Shown here in pieces: positions 56,472 to 64,000 of a stretch of 64,000 nt of DNA. The stretch comes from Virgibacillus dokdonensis (GTDB lineage: Bacteria > Bacillota > Bacilli > Bacillales > Amphibacillaceae), in the NCBI RefSeq assembly GCF_900166595.1, contig NZ_LT745763.1, positions 1,520,814-1,584,813 of the forward strand, given 5' to 3'. Each line of letters begins with the position of its first letter. Position 1 is the stretch's first letter. Below the pieces are notes generated by a model. That model was not told where the DNA came from and ran no database searches. It saw only the letters and a program-made list of their open reading frames with translations. A program made the position numbers and the translations under genes.

Positions 56472-56861
56472 ATGAAAATATTTTTACTTGTTGCATTTAT
56501 CTTATCTGCTCTAGAGATAGGTGTTTTTATTTGGATAGGAGGTTGGATAGGTCCATGGTGGGTTGTAGGCTTTGTTCTCCTTACTGGAGCGGTGGGCTTT
56601 TATTTAGCAAAACAACAAGGGATAGAAACTTGGAACCGCGCGCAGCTTTCGATGCAACGTGGCGAAGCCCCAACAGGCTATATTATTGATGGAATTTGTA
56701 TTCTAATAGGTGCTGTATTATTAGTAACTCCAGGCTTTATTTCAGATATAGTTGGATTTTTACTAGTTATTCCAACGACTCGAAAGCTGTTCAACCAAAG
56801 AATAGAAAAATTTTTAAAATATCTAATCAATAAACGAACTATTATATATCGGAGGTGGTAG
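56472..56861 (+). CDS. fxsA: FxsA family membrane protein
   Basis: 129 residues from ATG 56472 (AGGAGGTG 8-14 nt upstream). Membrane segments at about 3-21, 25-44 and 70-98, with GAVGFYLAKQQGIETWNRAQ, GEAPTGYIIDGICILIGAVL and LVTPGFISDIVGFLLVIP, as in FxsA. E. coli FxsA is a suppressor of F exclusion of phage T7; the native role is unknown. The C-terminus is basic. Convergent with ytvI, 2 bp apart, with no terminator between. Confidence 0.92.
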   Translation: MKIFLLVAFILSALEIGVFIWIGGWIGPWWVVGFVLLTGAVGFYLAKQQGIETWNRAQLSMQRGEAPTGYIIDGICILIGAVLLVTPGFISDIVGFLLVIPTTRKLFNQRIEKFLKYLINKRTIIYRRW

Positions 56862-56863
56862 CA

Positions 56864-57970
56864 CTAACCTTTAATAAATTTCCATACATCTTGAAATATA
56901 CCTGCTTGATAAAAAGCTTGTATGGAAATAAGTATAAGGGGAGCAATAATAAATCCAATGATTCCCCAAATTTGTAGCCCGATAAACAGTATAATAAGCG
57001 CTACTAGTGGGTGTGTCCCCATACTAGAAGATAAAATTTTTGGTTCAATTATTTGTCTAACAATGACAATAGAACCGTATAGAATCGCTAATTGAATCGT
57101 TAAAGCATGATCACCAACTATAAATAAATAAATCATCCACGGAAAGAAAATAATGCCAGATCCGACATACGGAATAAGGTCAACGAAAGCAACATATAGC
57201 GAAATGGTAAACGCATGATTAACATGTAAGAGTTTTAAACCTATATATACTAAAACAGCAGAAATGATTACTAAAATAAGCTGAGCCTTTACATATGCGA
57301 TGACAGTTTTCTTAAATTGCATTTGTACACTATTTATTTTAGTTTGCAGTGAATGAGGGATTATTTTTTGACTGAACAAGGAAATTTGTTGGTAATCATT
57401 TGCTATTAGAAAAGCTGCTAATAAGATAAAAACCGTTACAGTAAAGGAACTTGGAAGCGCAGTAAATAAAGAAGGAATTTGCAATAAAATGAATTGGAGC
57501 GATTCCGAAAGTTTCGCACTAATATGTTCTGTAATATGTTTGACGGAATTGTTTATCGCTTCTTGTTGGGAAGTGTCCAATGCTTGTAAGTACGTCGTCA
57601 TTTTCTCATATAGTGGCATGATTTTTTGATCCAAAATACTTGTTACATAATTGCTAAACGTTTGCACATAGTCTGGGAGGTGTGTTGCTAAAAAAGTAGT
57701 GCCTTGCATAAATTCAGAAAATAGAATAAATACGATGCTACTTAGAAAAGCAAACGTAAATAACATGGTTCCACTTACTGCCATCATCCGAGGAAGTTTC
57801 CATTTTTCCTCAAAAAAATTAGCAACTGGGTTTATTGCCATCGCTAAAATACTAGCTATAAGTAATGGATATAAATAGGAGAAACCTACAGTTAGTAACA
57901 GATAGCCTAAAATAGTAAGTGTTATTACAATTATAAAACGCAATAATTGGTATAATCTTGGCTTGTACAT
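56864..57970 (-). CDS. ytvI: AI-2E family transporter-like membrane protein YtvI
   Basis: 368 residues from ATG 57970 (GAGG 9 nt upstream); the longer frame to 58252 runs through a dispersed repeat and is not credible. About eight membrane helices, a large loop at about 75-175, and the closing PYVGSGIIFFPW, VRQIIEPKILSSSMGTHPLV pattern of the AI-2E exporter family. B. subtilis YtvI is a sporulation-associated putative permease; the substrate is unknown. Confidence 0.88.
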   Translation of the reverse strand: MYKPRLYQLLRFIIVITLTILGYLLLTVGFSYLYPLLIASILAMAINPVANFFEEKWKLPRMMAVSGTMLFTFAFLSSIVFILFSEFMQGTTFLATHLPDYVQTFSNYVTSILDQKIMPLYEKMTTYLQALDTSQQEAINNSVKHITEHISAKLSESLQFILLQIPSLFTALPSSFTVTVFILLAAFLIANDYQQISLFSQKIIPHSLQTKINSVQMQFKKTVIAYVKAQLILVIISAVLVYIGLKLLHVNHAFTISLYVAFVDLIPYVGSGIIFFPWMIYLFIVGDHALTIQLAILYGSIVIVRQIIEPKILSSSMGTHPLVALIILFIGLQIWGIIGFIIAPLILISIQAFYQAGIFQDVWKFIKG

Positions 57971-58084
57971 CTTTAAAACCTCAATCCCTTTTCTTATAAA
58001 TTCCTTTCTGTTAGTTAAACAGAGAAGTACTCCTCGCTTGAACAATCTAACATGTAGTATGAAAATAAACCCTTTTAAAATAGG

Positions 58085-58176
58085 AGAAAACTTGGCTATC
58101 GCCAAGTCTTTATAGGAATGGAACGCCGTCGGTTTACTTATATGATAAAGCATAAAAATTTGATGCTTTCCTATAA
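58085..58176 (-). repeat. Dispersed repeat, full-length minus-strand copy
   Basis: Read on the minus strand: CTATAGGAAAG-like head at 58176-58163 (TTATAGGAAAGCATC), a diverged middle, then ACTTGGC-GATA-GCCAAGT (58107-58090) and TTTTCTCC. The loop is changed but the stem is kept. Confidence 0.6.
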
Positions 58177-58435
58177 AAATTAAAGCGTCGTTTAAGTATA
58201 AAGACAACTTCCCCCACTCATTAAAACTTACTTGATATTTATGCAAGTCCAAATAAAATTAGAATAAAATTTTTGAGTCTTTTATTTTCTTAGTTTTTTA
58301 GTTTATAGTCTTATTTTAGTGGGTAAATACTACTGTCTTTTTTGCTGTAACTTAGCCTTTCTTATCACCAAAGTTGAAGCTAAGGAAACTCTTTTTTGCA
58401 AAATATGCAAGCTTCTAGTAAAATTTAATAGTAAG
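58177..58435. other. Gap upstream of citZ
   Basis: AT-rich, no reading frame of note. The direct upstream part is occupied by the citZ control region. Confidence 0.4.
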
Positions 58436-58449
58436 TTTAATCGGTTTCA
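58436..58449 (-). promoter_or_regulatory. cre site at the citZ promoter
   Basis: On the minus strand TGAAACCGATTAAA matches the consensus TGNAANCGNWWWCA at 13 of 14 positions. It abuts the -35 of citZ, so CcpA would block RNA polymerase. CcpA repression of citZ is established in B. subtilis. Confidence 0.6.
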
Positions 58450-58450
58450 A

Positions 58451-58479
58451 TTCACATTAGATTCATAATACTTTATAAT
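58451..58479 (+). promoter_or_regulatory. SigA promoter of citZ
   Basis: TTCACA (58451-58456), a 17-bp spacer and TATAAT (58474-58479). Confidence 0.75.
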
Positions 58480-58562
58480 TATCATTGGGGGATATTATTT
58501 AGTTCTTAGATTGTATGTCGAAAGATAGTACACTGAATAATTTACAAAGGAGAGGGTTTGTT

Positions 58563-59681
58563 ATGACAACAACAACGAAGGGGCTTGAGGGAGTTGTAGC
58601 AACTCAATCGTCAATTAGTTCTATAATAGATGATCAGCTTACATATGTAGGCTATAAGATTGATGATTTAGCTAAAAATTCCAGTTTTGAAGAAGTGATT
58701 TTTTTACTATGGAATCAAAGACTTCCGAAACAAGATGAGCTAGACGAATTAAAAAAAGAGCTTGCTTCAAATATGGTAGTACCAGAAGCAATTATTAAAC
58801 ATCTACATTCTTATGATTTGTCAACTGTACATCCAATGACTGCTCTACGCACCGCCGTTTCTATGTTAGGTTTGTACGATGAAGAAGCAGAAGTAATGGA
58901 AGCGCAAGCAAACAAGCGAAAAGCTATTCGTATTCAAGCAAAAATAGCCTCTATCGTAACCGCTTTTGCACGAATCCGTAAAGGAAAGGACCCTGTTCAG
59001 CCTAAGCTAAGTTATAATTATGCTGAAAATCTACTATTCATGTTAAATGGTAAAGAGCCGAAAGAAATTGAAGTAGAAGCTATGAACAAAGCACTTGTTC
59101 TTCACGCAGACCATGAACTTAATGCTTCCACCTTTACAGCAAGAGTATGTGTTGCAACACTGTCTGATATTTATTCAGGTGTTACAGCTGCAATTGGTGC
59201 ATTAAAAGGTCCGCTACATGGTGGAGCCAATGAGGGCGTTATGAAGATGCTTACAGAAATTGGAGAAGAAGAAAATGCGATCCCTTACATTCAAGAAAAG
59301 TTAGACAATAAAGAGAAAATCATGGGAATGGGTCATCGTGTCTATAAAGGTGGAGACCCAAGGGCGAAGTTTTTAAAAGAAATGTCGAAACAATTAACAG
59401 AATTAATTGGCGAACCTAAATGGTATAAAATGTCAGTTAAAATTGAAGATTATATAAAAGATCACAAAGGTTTGCCGGCAAATGTCGACTTTTATTCTGC
59501 TTCTGTATATCACAGCCTAGGAATTGATCATGATTTATTCACACCGATTTTTGCAGTAAGTAGAACATCGGGATGGCTAGCTCATATTCTTGAGCAATAC
59601 GCTAATAATCGTTTAATCCGTCCACGTGCAGAATATACAGGGCCTATCTCACCAGAATATAGTACAATTGATAAACGATAG
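58563..59681 (+). CDS. citZ: Citrate synthase
   Basis: Condenses acetyl-CoA and oxaloacetate to citrate. 372 residues from ATG 58563 (AAAGGAGAGG 7 nt upstream), matching B. subtilis CitZ; the ATG at 58515 gives a non-conserved prefix. Motifs: GLEGVVATQSSISSIIDDQL, LHADHELNASTF (active His), GPLHGGANEGV, MGMGHRVYKGGDPRAK (active His) and NVDFYSASVY (catalytic Asp). First of citZ-icd-mdh, though icd and mdh may have their own promoters. Confidence 0.97.
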   Translation: MTTTTKGLEGVVATQSSISSIIDDQLTYVGYKIDDLAKNSSFEEVIFLLWNQRLPKQDELDELKKELASNMVVPEAIIKHLHSYDLSTVHPMTALRTAVSMLGLYDEEAEVMEAQANKRKAIRIQAKIASIVTAFARIRKGKDPVQPKLSYNYAENLLFMLNGKEPKEIEVEAMNKALVLHADHELNASTFTARVCVATLSDIYSGVTAAIGALKGPLHGGANEGVMKMLTEIGEEENAIPYIQEKLDNKEKIMGMGHRVYKGGDPRAKFLKEMSKQLTELIGEPKWYKMSVKIEDYIKDHKGLPANVDFYSASVYHSLGIDHDLFTPIFAVSRTSGWLAHILEQYANNRLIRPRAEYTGPISPEYSTIDKR

Positions 59682-59833
59682 TATGTAGCTAATTGTAGAT
59701 TAACCGATTATTTTCTACTATAGCAACGAAGAGAAAATGATCCTTATAAATAAGGGCAGTGTGCAAAAGATGTTCATTGGGACTTATTTTTGCTAAACTA
59801 TATACAGAATGAATTTAGGAGGTAATCATTGTT

Positions 59834-61105
59834 ATGACAAAGGGAGAAAAAATTGTTGTAGAAAATGGAAAAATGGATGTACCAAACCATCCGATTATAC
59901 CATTTATTGAAGGTGATGGAACAGGACCAGATATTTGGTCAGCTGCGCGTGAAGTAATCGAAGCTGCTGTGGAGAAAGCGTATAATGGGGAGAAAGCAAT
60001 TGATTGGCTGGAAGTATACGCTGGAAAAAAAGCTTACGATAAAACAGGCGAATGGCTACCTCAAGATACATTAGATAAAATTAACCAATATAAAATTGCT
60101 ATTAAAGGGCCGTTAACGACCCCTGTTGGCGGCGGGTTCCGCTCATTAAACGTGGCACTTCGTCAAGAACTTGATTTATTTACGTGCTTACGTCCGGTAC
60201 GATATTTCGACGGTGTTCCATCTCCAGTTAAACGCCCTGAAGATGTGGACATGGTCATTTTCCGTGAGAACACAGAAGATATTTATGCAGGAATTGAATG
60301 GCAAAAAGGTTCAGAAGAAGTAGATAAAGTTATTAATTTTTTACAAGAAGAAATGAACGTTTCCAATATTCGTTTCCCTGAAACTTCTGGAATTGGTGTT
60401 AAACCAGTATCTGAAGAGGGAACGAAACGTTTGGTGCGTGCTAGTATCCAATATGCACTCAATGAAGGACGCAAAAGTGTTACTTTAGTACATAAAGGTA
60501 ACATCATGAAGTTCACAGAAGGCGCTTTTAAAAATTGGGGATATGAAGTAGCAGAACAAGAATTTGCTGATCAAGTATTCACTTGGGCAGAATACGATCG
60601 CATTGTTGAAAAAGAAGGTAAGGATGCTGCTAACAAAGCGCAAGACGAAGCAGTTGCTGCAGGGAAAATTATTGTTAAAGATGCGATTGCAGATATTTTC
60701 TTACAACAAATTCTCACGCGTCCAAAAGAGTTTGATGTAGTAGCAACAATGAATTTAAATGGAGATTATATTTCTGATGCTCTTGCTGCACAAGTAGGAG
60801 GAATTGGCATAGCTCCAGGGGCAAACATTAACTATGATACAGGGCATGCTATTTTCGAAGCGACACATGGGACAGCTCCTAAATATGCAGGCATGGATAA
60901 AGTAAATCCTTCATCTGTTATTCTGTCTGCTGTTTTAATGCTTGAACATCTGGAGTGGAGAGAGGCAGCTAACTTGATTACGAAAGCGATGGATAAAACA
61001 ATCGCTTCTAAGGTCGTTACGTATGATTTTGCACGTTTAATGGACGGTGCTAAAGAAGTGAAATGTTCCGAGTTTGGAAAAGAATTAATTAAAAACATGG
61101 ACTAA
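59834..61105 (+). CDS. icd: Isocitrate dehydrogenase (NADP)
   Basis: Oxidises isocitrate to 2-oxoglutarate with NADP. 423 residues. Signature residues: [34 protein letters not shown] (Ser/Arg substrate site), [38 protein letters not shown] and [17 protein letters not shown] precedes the ATG. B. subtilis name citC. A weak TTGGGA-N16-TATATA (about 59779-59806) might be an internal promoter. A long hairpin separates it from mdh. Confidence 0.97.
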   Translation: MTKGEKIVVENGKMDVPNHPIIPFIEGDGTGPDIWSAAREVIEAAVEKAYNGEKAIDWLEVYAGKKAYDKTGEWLPQDTLDKINQYKIAIKGPLTTPVGGGFRSLNVALRQELDLFTCLRPVRYFDGVPSPVKRPEDVDMVIFRENTEDIYAGIEWQKGSEEVDKVINFLQEEMNVSNIRFPETSGIGVKPVSEEGTKRLVRASIQYALNEGRKSVTLVHKGNIMKFTEGAFKNWGYEVAEQEFADQVFTWAEYDRIVEKEGKDAANKAQDEAVAAGKIIVKDAIADIFLQQILTRPKEFDVVATMNLNGDYISDALAAQVGGIGIAPGANINYDTGHAIFEATHGTAPKYAGMDKVNPSSVILSAVLMLEHLEWREAANLITKAMDKTIASKVVTYDFARLMDGAKEVKCSEFGKELIKNMD

Positions 61106-61119
61106 TAACGGATTTGCTG

Positions 61120-61150
61120 CACAATAGACGTAAAACTTACGTCTATTGTG
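61120..61150. other. Perfect 14-bp hairpin between icd and mdh, no T-run
   Basis: CACAATAGACGTAA (61120-61133) pairs perfectly with 61137-61150 around a 3-nt loop. No T-run follows on either strand, so it is more likely an mRNA stability or processing element than a terminator. Confidence 0.55.
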
Positions 61151-61236
61151 TGATGAATGCACACATAGATATTGTTAAGTTTTTGCCGAACTAATCGACT
61201 AACTTTATACCAAATAGAACAAAGGGGTTTTTTATA

Positions 61237-62175
61237 ATGGCAATAAAGAGAAGTAAAATTTCTGTAATCGGTTCCGGATTCACTGGTGCGACGACTGCAT
61301 TAATGCTTGCGCAAAAAGAATTAGGTGATGTTGTGCTTGTTGATATACCTAATATGGAAGATCCAACCAAAGGTAAAGCTTTAGATATGCTAGAGGCTAG
61401 TCCTGTTCAGGGTTTTGATGCGTCTATTATTGGTACCTCGAATTATGAAGATACAAAAGACTCGGACTTGGTAATTATTACAGCGGGGATTGCTCGTAAG
61501 CCAGGAATGAGTCGTGACGACTTAGTAAATACAAATGCTAAGATTATGAAGTCTGTAACACAAGAAATTATGAAATACTCTCCGGAAACGTATATCGTCG
61601 TATTAACAAATCCAGTTGATGCTATGACATACACAGTATTTAAAGAATCTGGTTTGCCAAAAGAGCGGGTGATTGGGCAGTCAGGTGTACTAGATACAGC
61701 TCGTTTTCGAACTTTTGTTGCCCAAGAATTAAATGTTTCTGTTAAAGATGTAACAGGATTTGTACTAGGCGGACATGGGGATGATATGGTGCCTTTAATT
61801 CGCTACTCGTATGCGGGAGGAATTCCACTCGAAACATTAATATCTAAAGAACGTTTAGATGCTATTGTAGAAAGAACAAGAAAAGGCGGTGGAGAAATAG
61901 TAGGGTTACTTGGTAATGGAAGTGCTTACTATGCTCCTGCTGCTTCTCTTACAGTAATGGCCGAAGCAATTTTAAAGGATCAGCGTCGAGTTCTACCTGC
62001 TATTGCTTACCTTGAAGGAGAATATGGCTATTCAAACATTTATCTTGGAGTGCCAACTGTATTAGGTGGAAATGGTATAGAAAAGGTCATCGAGCTTGAA
62101 TTAACGGAAGAGGAGAAAGCTGCACTTGATAAATCGGCAGATTCTGTTAAAAAAGTGTTAGATGTCTTAAATTAA
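61237..62175 (+). CDS. mdh: Malate dehydrogenase
   Basis: Interconverts malate and oxaloacetate with NAD. 312 residues, LDH-like MDH family. NAD motif [20 protein letters not shown] (about 10-29), [15 protein letters not shown] (Arg substrate residues, about 80-94), [21 protein letters not shown] and the catalytic His in [21 protein letters not shown] lies before the ATG. Ends with a strong terminator. Confidence 0.97.
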   Translation: MAIKRSKISVIGSGFTGATTALMLAQKELGDVVLVDIPNMEDPTKGKALDMLEASPVQGFDASIIGTSNYEDTKDSDLVIITAGIARKPGMSRDDLVNTNAKIMKSVTQEIMKYSPETYIVVLTNPVDAMTYTVFKESGLPKERVIGQSGVLDTARFRTFVAQELNVSVKDVTGFVLGGHGDDMVPLIRYSYAGGIPLETLISKERLDAIVERTRKGGGEIVGLLGNGSAYYAPAASLTVMAEAILKDQRRVLPAIAYLEGEYGYSNIYLGVPTVLGGNGIEKVIELELTEEEKAALDKSADSVKKVLDVLN

Positions 62176-62192
62176 AGGCTTATAGCATAACG

Positions 62193-62230
62193 AAAAACAC
62201 ATGAAACAAATTGTCGTTTCATGTGTTTTT
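62193..62230 (+). terminator. Terminator of mdh
   Basis: AAAAACACATGAAAC (62193-62207) pairs perfectly with GTTTCATGTGTTTTT (62216-62230). Confidence 0.85.
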
Positions 62231-62232
62231 TG

Positions 62233-62264
62233 TACCATAGGAAAGCAAACACTTTTTATGATTT
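62233..62264 (+). repeat. Head fragment of the dispersed repeat
   Basis: ACCATAGGAAAGCAAAC, then a GATTTAT-like piece; the hairpin is absent. Confidence 0.35.
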
Positions 62265-62454
62265 ATCCCGAACATAAGGTGCTGTAAGACTCCCACTTCA
62301 AGATTTGGAGATGTGAAATTGATCAAGTCTAAGTTGGAGATAACAGTACTTAAATCGCTACGTTGCTAAATGGGCGCTTGTACCCTTTTTCTACTATCCC
62401 TGAATTTCGTGAAGTACTACAAAAGCAATAGTTTAGTAGATGACCTCGTATGGA

Positions 62455-62483
62455 TTGGCAAATGACTGAATTTTTGCTATAAT
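62455..62483 (+). promoter_or_regulatory. SigA promoter of the MaoC-like gene
   Basis: TTGGCA (62455-62460), a 17-bp spacer and TATAAT (62478-62483) with TGC before it: near-consensus and extended. Confidence 0.8.
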
Positions 62484-62497
62484 AGAAAGCGTTTACA
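62484..62497 (+). promoter_or_regulatory. cre site over the transcription start of the MaoC-like gene
   Basis: AGAAAGCGTTTACA matches the cre consensus (TGNAANCGNWWWCA) at 13 of 14 positions and covers the predicted +1, a position typical of CcpA repression. Confidence 0.55.
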
Positions 62498-62517
62498 TGG
62501 ATAGGGGGATGAAAGGA

Positions 62518-62994
62518 TTGATTGGAAAAAGACGACCGTTAGGCAAATCCTTATATGATATCAAAATTGGTGATACGTGCAGCCGAACGACTCGAATGAA
62601 TGATCGAGATTTATTGTTGTACTTAGGATTAACGGATGATGCAAACCCGTTATATTTACAACATGACTATGCTTCATTAACACCTTATAAACAACCAATC
62701 GTGCCATCTGTCATGCTTTATGGCATGGTATCTTCTTTAGTATCTATGGAATTGCCAGGGCCAGGAAGCCATATTATTCATCACGAAATGGTTTTCCCTA
62801 GAGCAGTCTATCATAATTCCGAAGTAGATATTTCTCTAGAAGTAATTGCCATTGATGAGAGCAATCAGTGTCTAGCTATGAATGTACTTGCAAAGGATGA
62901 GGAAGGAGAAGTCGTTTTAAACGGTAAGTTGTATGTGACACCAGCTCATAAACCAAATACGTTAACTGCGCAATCTTTAGAAAACTTCTTTTAA
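62518..62994 (+). CDS. MaoC-like hotdog protein (putative enoyl-CoA hydratase-like)
   Basis: 158 residues from TTG 62518, where GGGGG lies 9 nt upstream; ATGs at 62497 and 62509 are too near the transcription start or to that site. The hotdog fold of MaoC dehydratases is suggested by DRDLLLYLGLTDDANPLYLQ (Asp-x4-His-like HDYA motif), VPSVMLYGMVSSLVSMELPG and a closing strand VYHNSEVDISLEVI. The hydratase Asp/His pair appears as DDANPLYLQHDYA, slightly different from the classic form. Possibly acts in fatty-acid metabolism. CcpA-linked promoter. Confidence 0.75.
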   Translation: MIGKRRPLGKSLYDIKIGDTCSRTTRMNDRDLLLYLGLTDDANPLYLQHDYASLTPYKQPIVPSVMLYGMVSSLVSMELPGPGSHIIHHEMVFPRAVYHNSEVDISLEVIAIDESNQCLAMNVLAKDEEGEVVLNGKLYVTPAHKPNTLTAQSLENFF

Positions 62995-63096
62995 AACTAC
63001 TCTAAAACTTGTTCATAACTTATCCCTTATTAGCATAAAATGTATTATCGTTCAATAAACATTCCTTTTCATACATTGATACTGTGTAAAAATAAA

Positions 63097-63144
63097 TTTA
63101 CAAATTCTTATCGTATTCACATTCTTAACAATTCAGTGTAAGAT
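63097..63144 (+). promoter_or_regulatory. phoP promoter with possible PhoP box
   Basis: TTCACA (63116-63121), a 17-bp spacer and TAAGAT (63139-63144). Upstream TTTACA (63097) and TTATCG (63108) are 11 bp apart, the spacing of PhoP half-boxes, though the second is poor. Confidence 0.5.
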
Positions 63145-63186
63145 GTAGATGGAACCTATTAAAGTATGTAGAAACGGGGACTGGAT

Positions 63187-63879
63187 ATGAACGAGAAAAT
63201 TTTAATTGTAGATGACGAGAAATCTATTGTAACATTGCTTAACTTTAATATCGAAAAAGCGGGCTTTGTGACAGATGTTGCTTATGATGGTTATGAAGCA
63301 GTACAAAAAGCACAAAGCAACAGTTATGATTTGATTGTTTTAGATCTTATGCTCCCTGAGATGGATGGCATGGATGTTTGTAGGTATTTAAGAAATAACC
63401 AAATAAACACACCAATTCTTATGCTTACTGCTAAAGATGAGGAATTTGATAAAGTGCTTGGATTGGAATTAGGTGCAGATGATTATTTAACGAAGCCTTT
63501 TAGCCCAAAAGAAGTGGTAGCTAGAATTAAAGCTATTTTACGGAGAGCAAAGAGAGTAGAAAAATCTAATTTTTCATTTATACAAGTTGGTGATTTAACG
63601 GTGTTCCCTGAAAGATATGAAGCAGAAATGGCAGGGAAAGTGATTACCTTTACGAGAAAAGAATTTGAACTGTTATATTATCTAGCAAAGAATAAAGGAA
63701 AGGTTATTTCACGTGACCAACTTCTTAGCGGTGTATGGGATTATGATTTTGTTGGTGATACCCGTATTGTGGATGTTCACGTTTCTCATTTACGGGATAA
63801 AATAGAACCAGATTCTAAAAAACCTGTTTATATTAAAACGGTACGAGGTCTTGGTTATAAATTGGAGGACCCTAGTTAA
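63187..63879 (+). CDS. phoP: Phosphate response regulator PhoP
   Basis: Response regulator of the phosphate-starvation system. 230 residues: receiver domain (about 1-120, VDDEKSIV, phospho-Asp in LIVLDLMLPEMDG, LTAKDEE and TKPFSPKE) and an OmpR-type winged helix (about 135-228, with TFTRKEFELLYYLAKNKGKV, VWDYDFVGDTRIVDVHVSHL, RDKI, TVRGLGYKLE). GGGGAC precedes the ATG. phoR overlaps its stop by 1 nt (TAATG). Position after mdh matches B. subtilis. Confidence 0.94.
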   Translation: MNEKILIVDDEKSIVTLLNFNIEKAGFVTDVAYDGYEAVQKAQSNSYDLIVLDLMLPEMDGMDVCRYLRNNQINTPILMLTAKDEEFDKVLGLELGADDYLTKPFSPKEVVARIKAILRRAKRVEKSNFSFIQVGDLTVFPERYEAEMAGKVITFTRKEFELLYYLAKNKGKVISRDQLLSGVWDYDFVGDTRIVDVHVSHLRDKIEPDSKKPVYIKTVRGLGYKLEDPS

Positions 63880-64000
63880 TGCGATTTTTGTTTGAAAAAC
63901 CTATATTCGGTTACACAGTAGGTGTTTTTTTAGTTGTTTTAGTAACCGGTATTTTGTTAAGTGTTTTAATTGGAGATTATCTAGTATTAGCTGCAGTACT
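63879..64000 (+). CDS. phoR: Sensor histidine kinase PhoR, N-terminal start
   Basis: Begins at ATG 63879, overlapping the phoP TAA (TAATG), with GGAGG about 10 nt upstream, and runs off the window. The first 40 residues are basic then a membrane helix (YTVGVFLVVLVTGILLSVLI). Identity rests on context: it should sense phosphate limitation and phosphorylate PhoP. Confidence 0.85.
   Translation, partial: MRFLFEKPIFGYTVGVFLVVLVTGILLSVLIGDYLVLAAV

Noticed and set aside
57971..58252. N-terminal extension of YtvI
   Set aside because: It is encoded by a dispersed repeat and lacks homology; ATG 57970 matches the family length.
58461..58486. CcpC box (ATAA-N7-TTAT) at citZ
   Set aside because: ATAA and TTAT occur but the spacing does not fit.
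63097..63130. Complete PhoP box array
   Set aside because: Only two hexamers keep the 11-bp spacing and one is poor; reported as possible only.

Overview
The window is chromosomal core sequence from a low-GC, endospore-forming, flagellated Gram-positive of the Bacillaceae. Gene order follows the Bacillus subtilis ytpST-to-phoPR segment (sftA, murC, ytxGH, aroA, ccpA, motPS, acuABC, rpsD, ytrP, ytsP, refZ, ezrA, nifZ-thiI, sspA, nadK2, ytfIJ, tpx, ytxK-ackA, ald, ytkL, ytoI, ytpI, nrnA, ytrIH, dnaE, ytsJ, accDA, pfkA-pyk, fxsA, ytvI, citZ-icd-mdh, phoPR). The insertions and losses relative to B. subtilis, together with the Na+-type MotPS stator, fit an Oceanobacillus/Virgibacillus-like halotolerant or alkaliphilic relative; that placement is inference.

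Layout. 1-12 kb: end of the DNA translocase sftA, a nicotinate phosphoribosyltransferase, murC, the stress genes ytxGH, a convergent FtsA-like ATPase with tandem C-terminal modules, then aroA, ccpA and motPS. 12-20 kb, mostly minus strand: acuABC, a class A penicillin-binding protein, a small membrane protein, two gene relics and rpsD. 20-36 kb: a GGDEF protein, ytsP, refZ, ezrA, nifZ-thiI, sspA, nadK2, ytfIJ, tpx, ytxK-ackA, a universal stress protein and ald. 36-45 kb: an M24 peptidase, ytkL, a prepilin peptidase, ytoI, ytpI, nrnA, three unrecognised small proteins and the sporulation pair ytrHI. 45-64 kb: dnaE, then central carbon and fatty-acid precursor metabolism (malic enzyme, GntR regulator, accDA, pfkA-pyk, citZ, icd, mdh), a MaoC-like protein, phoP and the start of phoR.

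How it works together. Many genes converge on pyruvate/acetyl-CoA flux. CcpA is encoded here, and candidate cre sites are visible at acuA, citZ and the MaoC-like gene. A FadR-type operator lies at the start of the malic enzyme-gntR-accDA run. Sporulation appears in sspA with a SigG promoter, ytfJ, ytrHI and refZ; general stress appears as candidate SigB promoters at ytxGH and ytkL.

Most unusual: a dispersed intergenic repeat of about 90 bp whose 3' part is a perfect hairpin plus T-run resembling an intrinsic terminator. At least seven recognisable bodies plus fragments occur here, one pair in tandem upstream of pfkA and one supplying the stop codon of ytsP. Also notable are a thiol peroxidase without its resolving cysteine, the FtsA-like protein with repeated beta-grasp-like modules, and a possible orphan small RNA between aroA and ccpA. 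I saw no CRISPR array, prophage, insertion sequence, rRNA or tRNA. No alignment or folding program was run.
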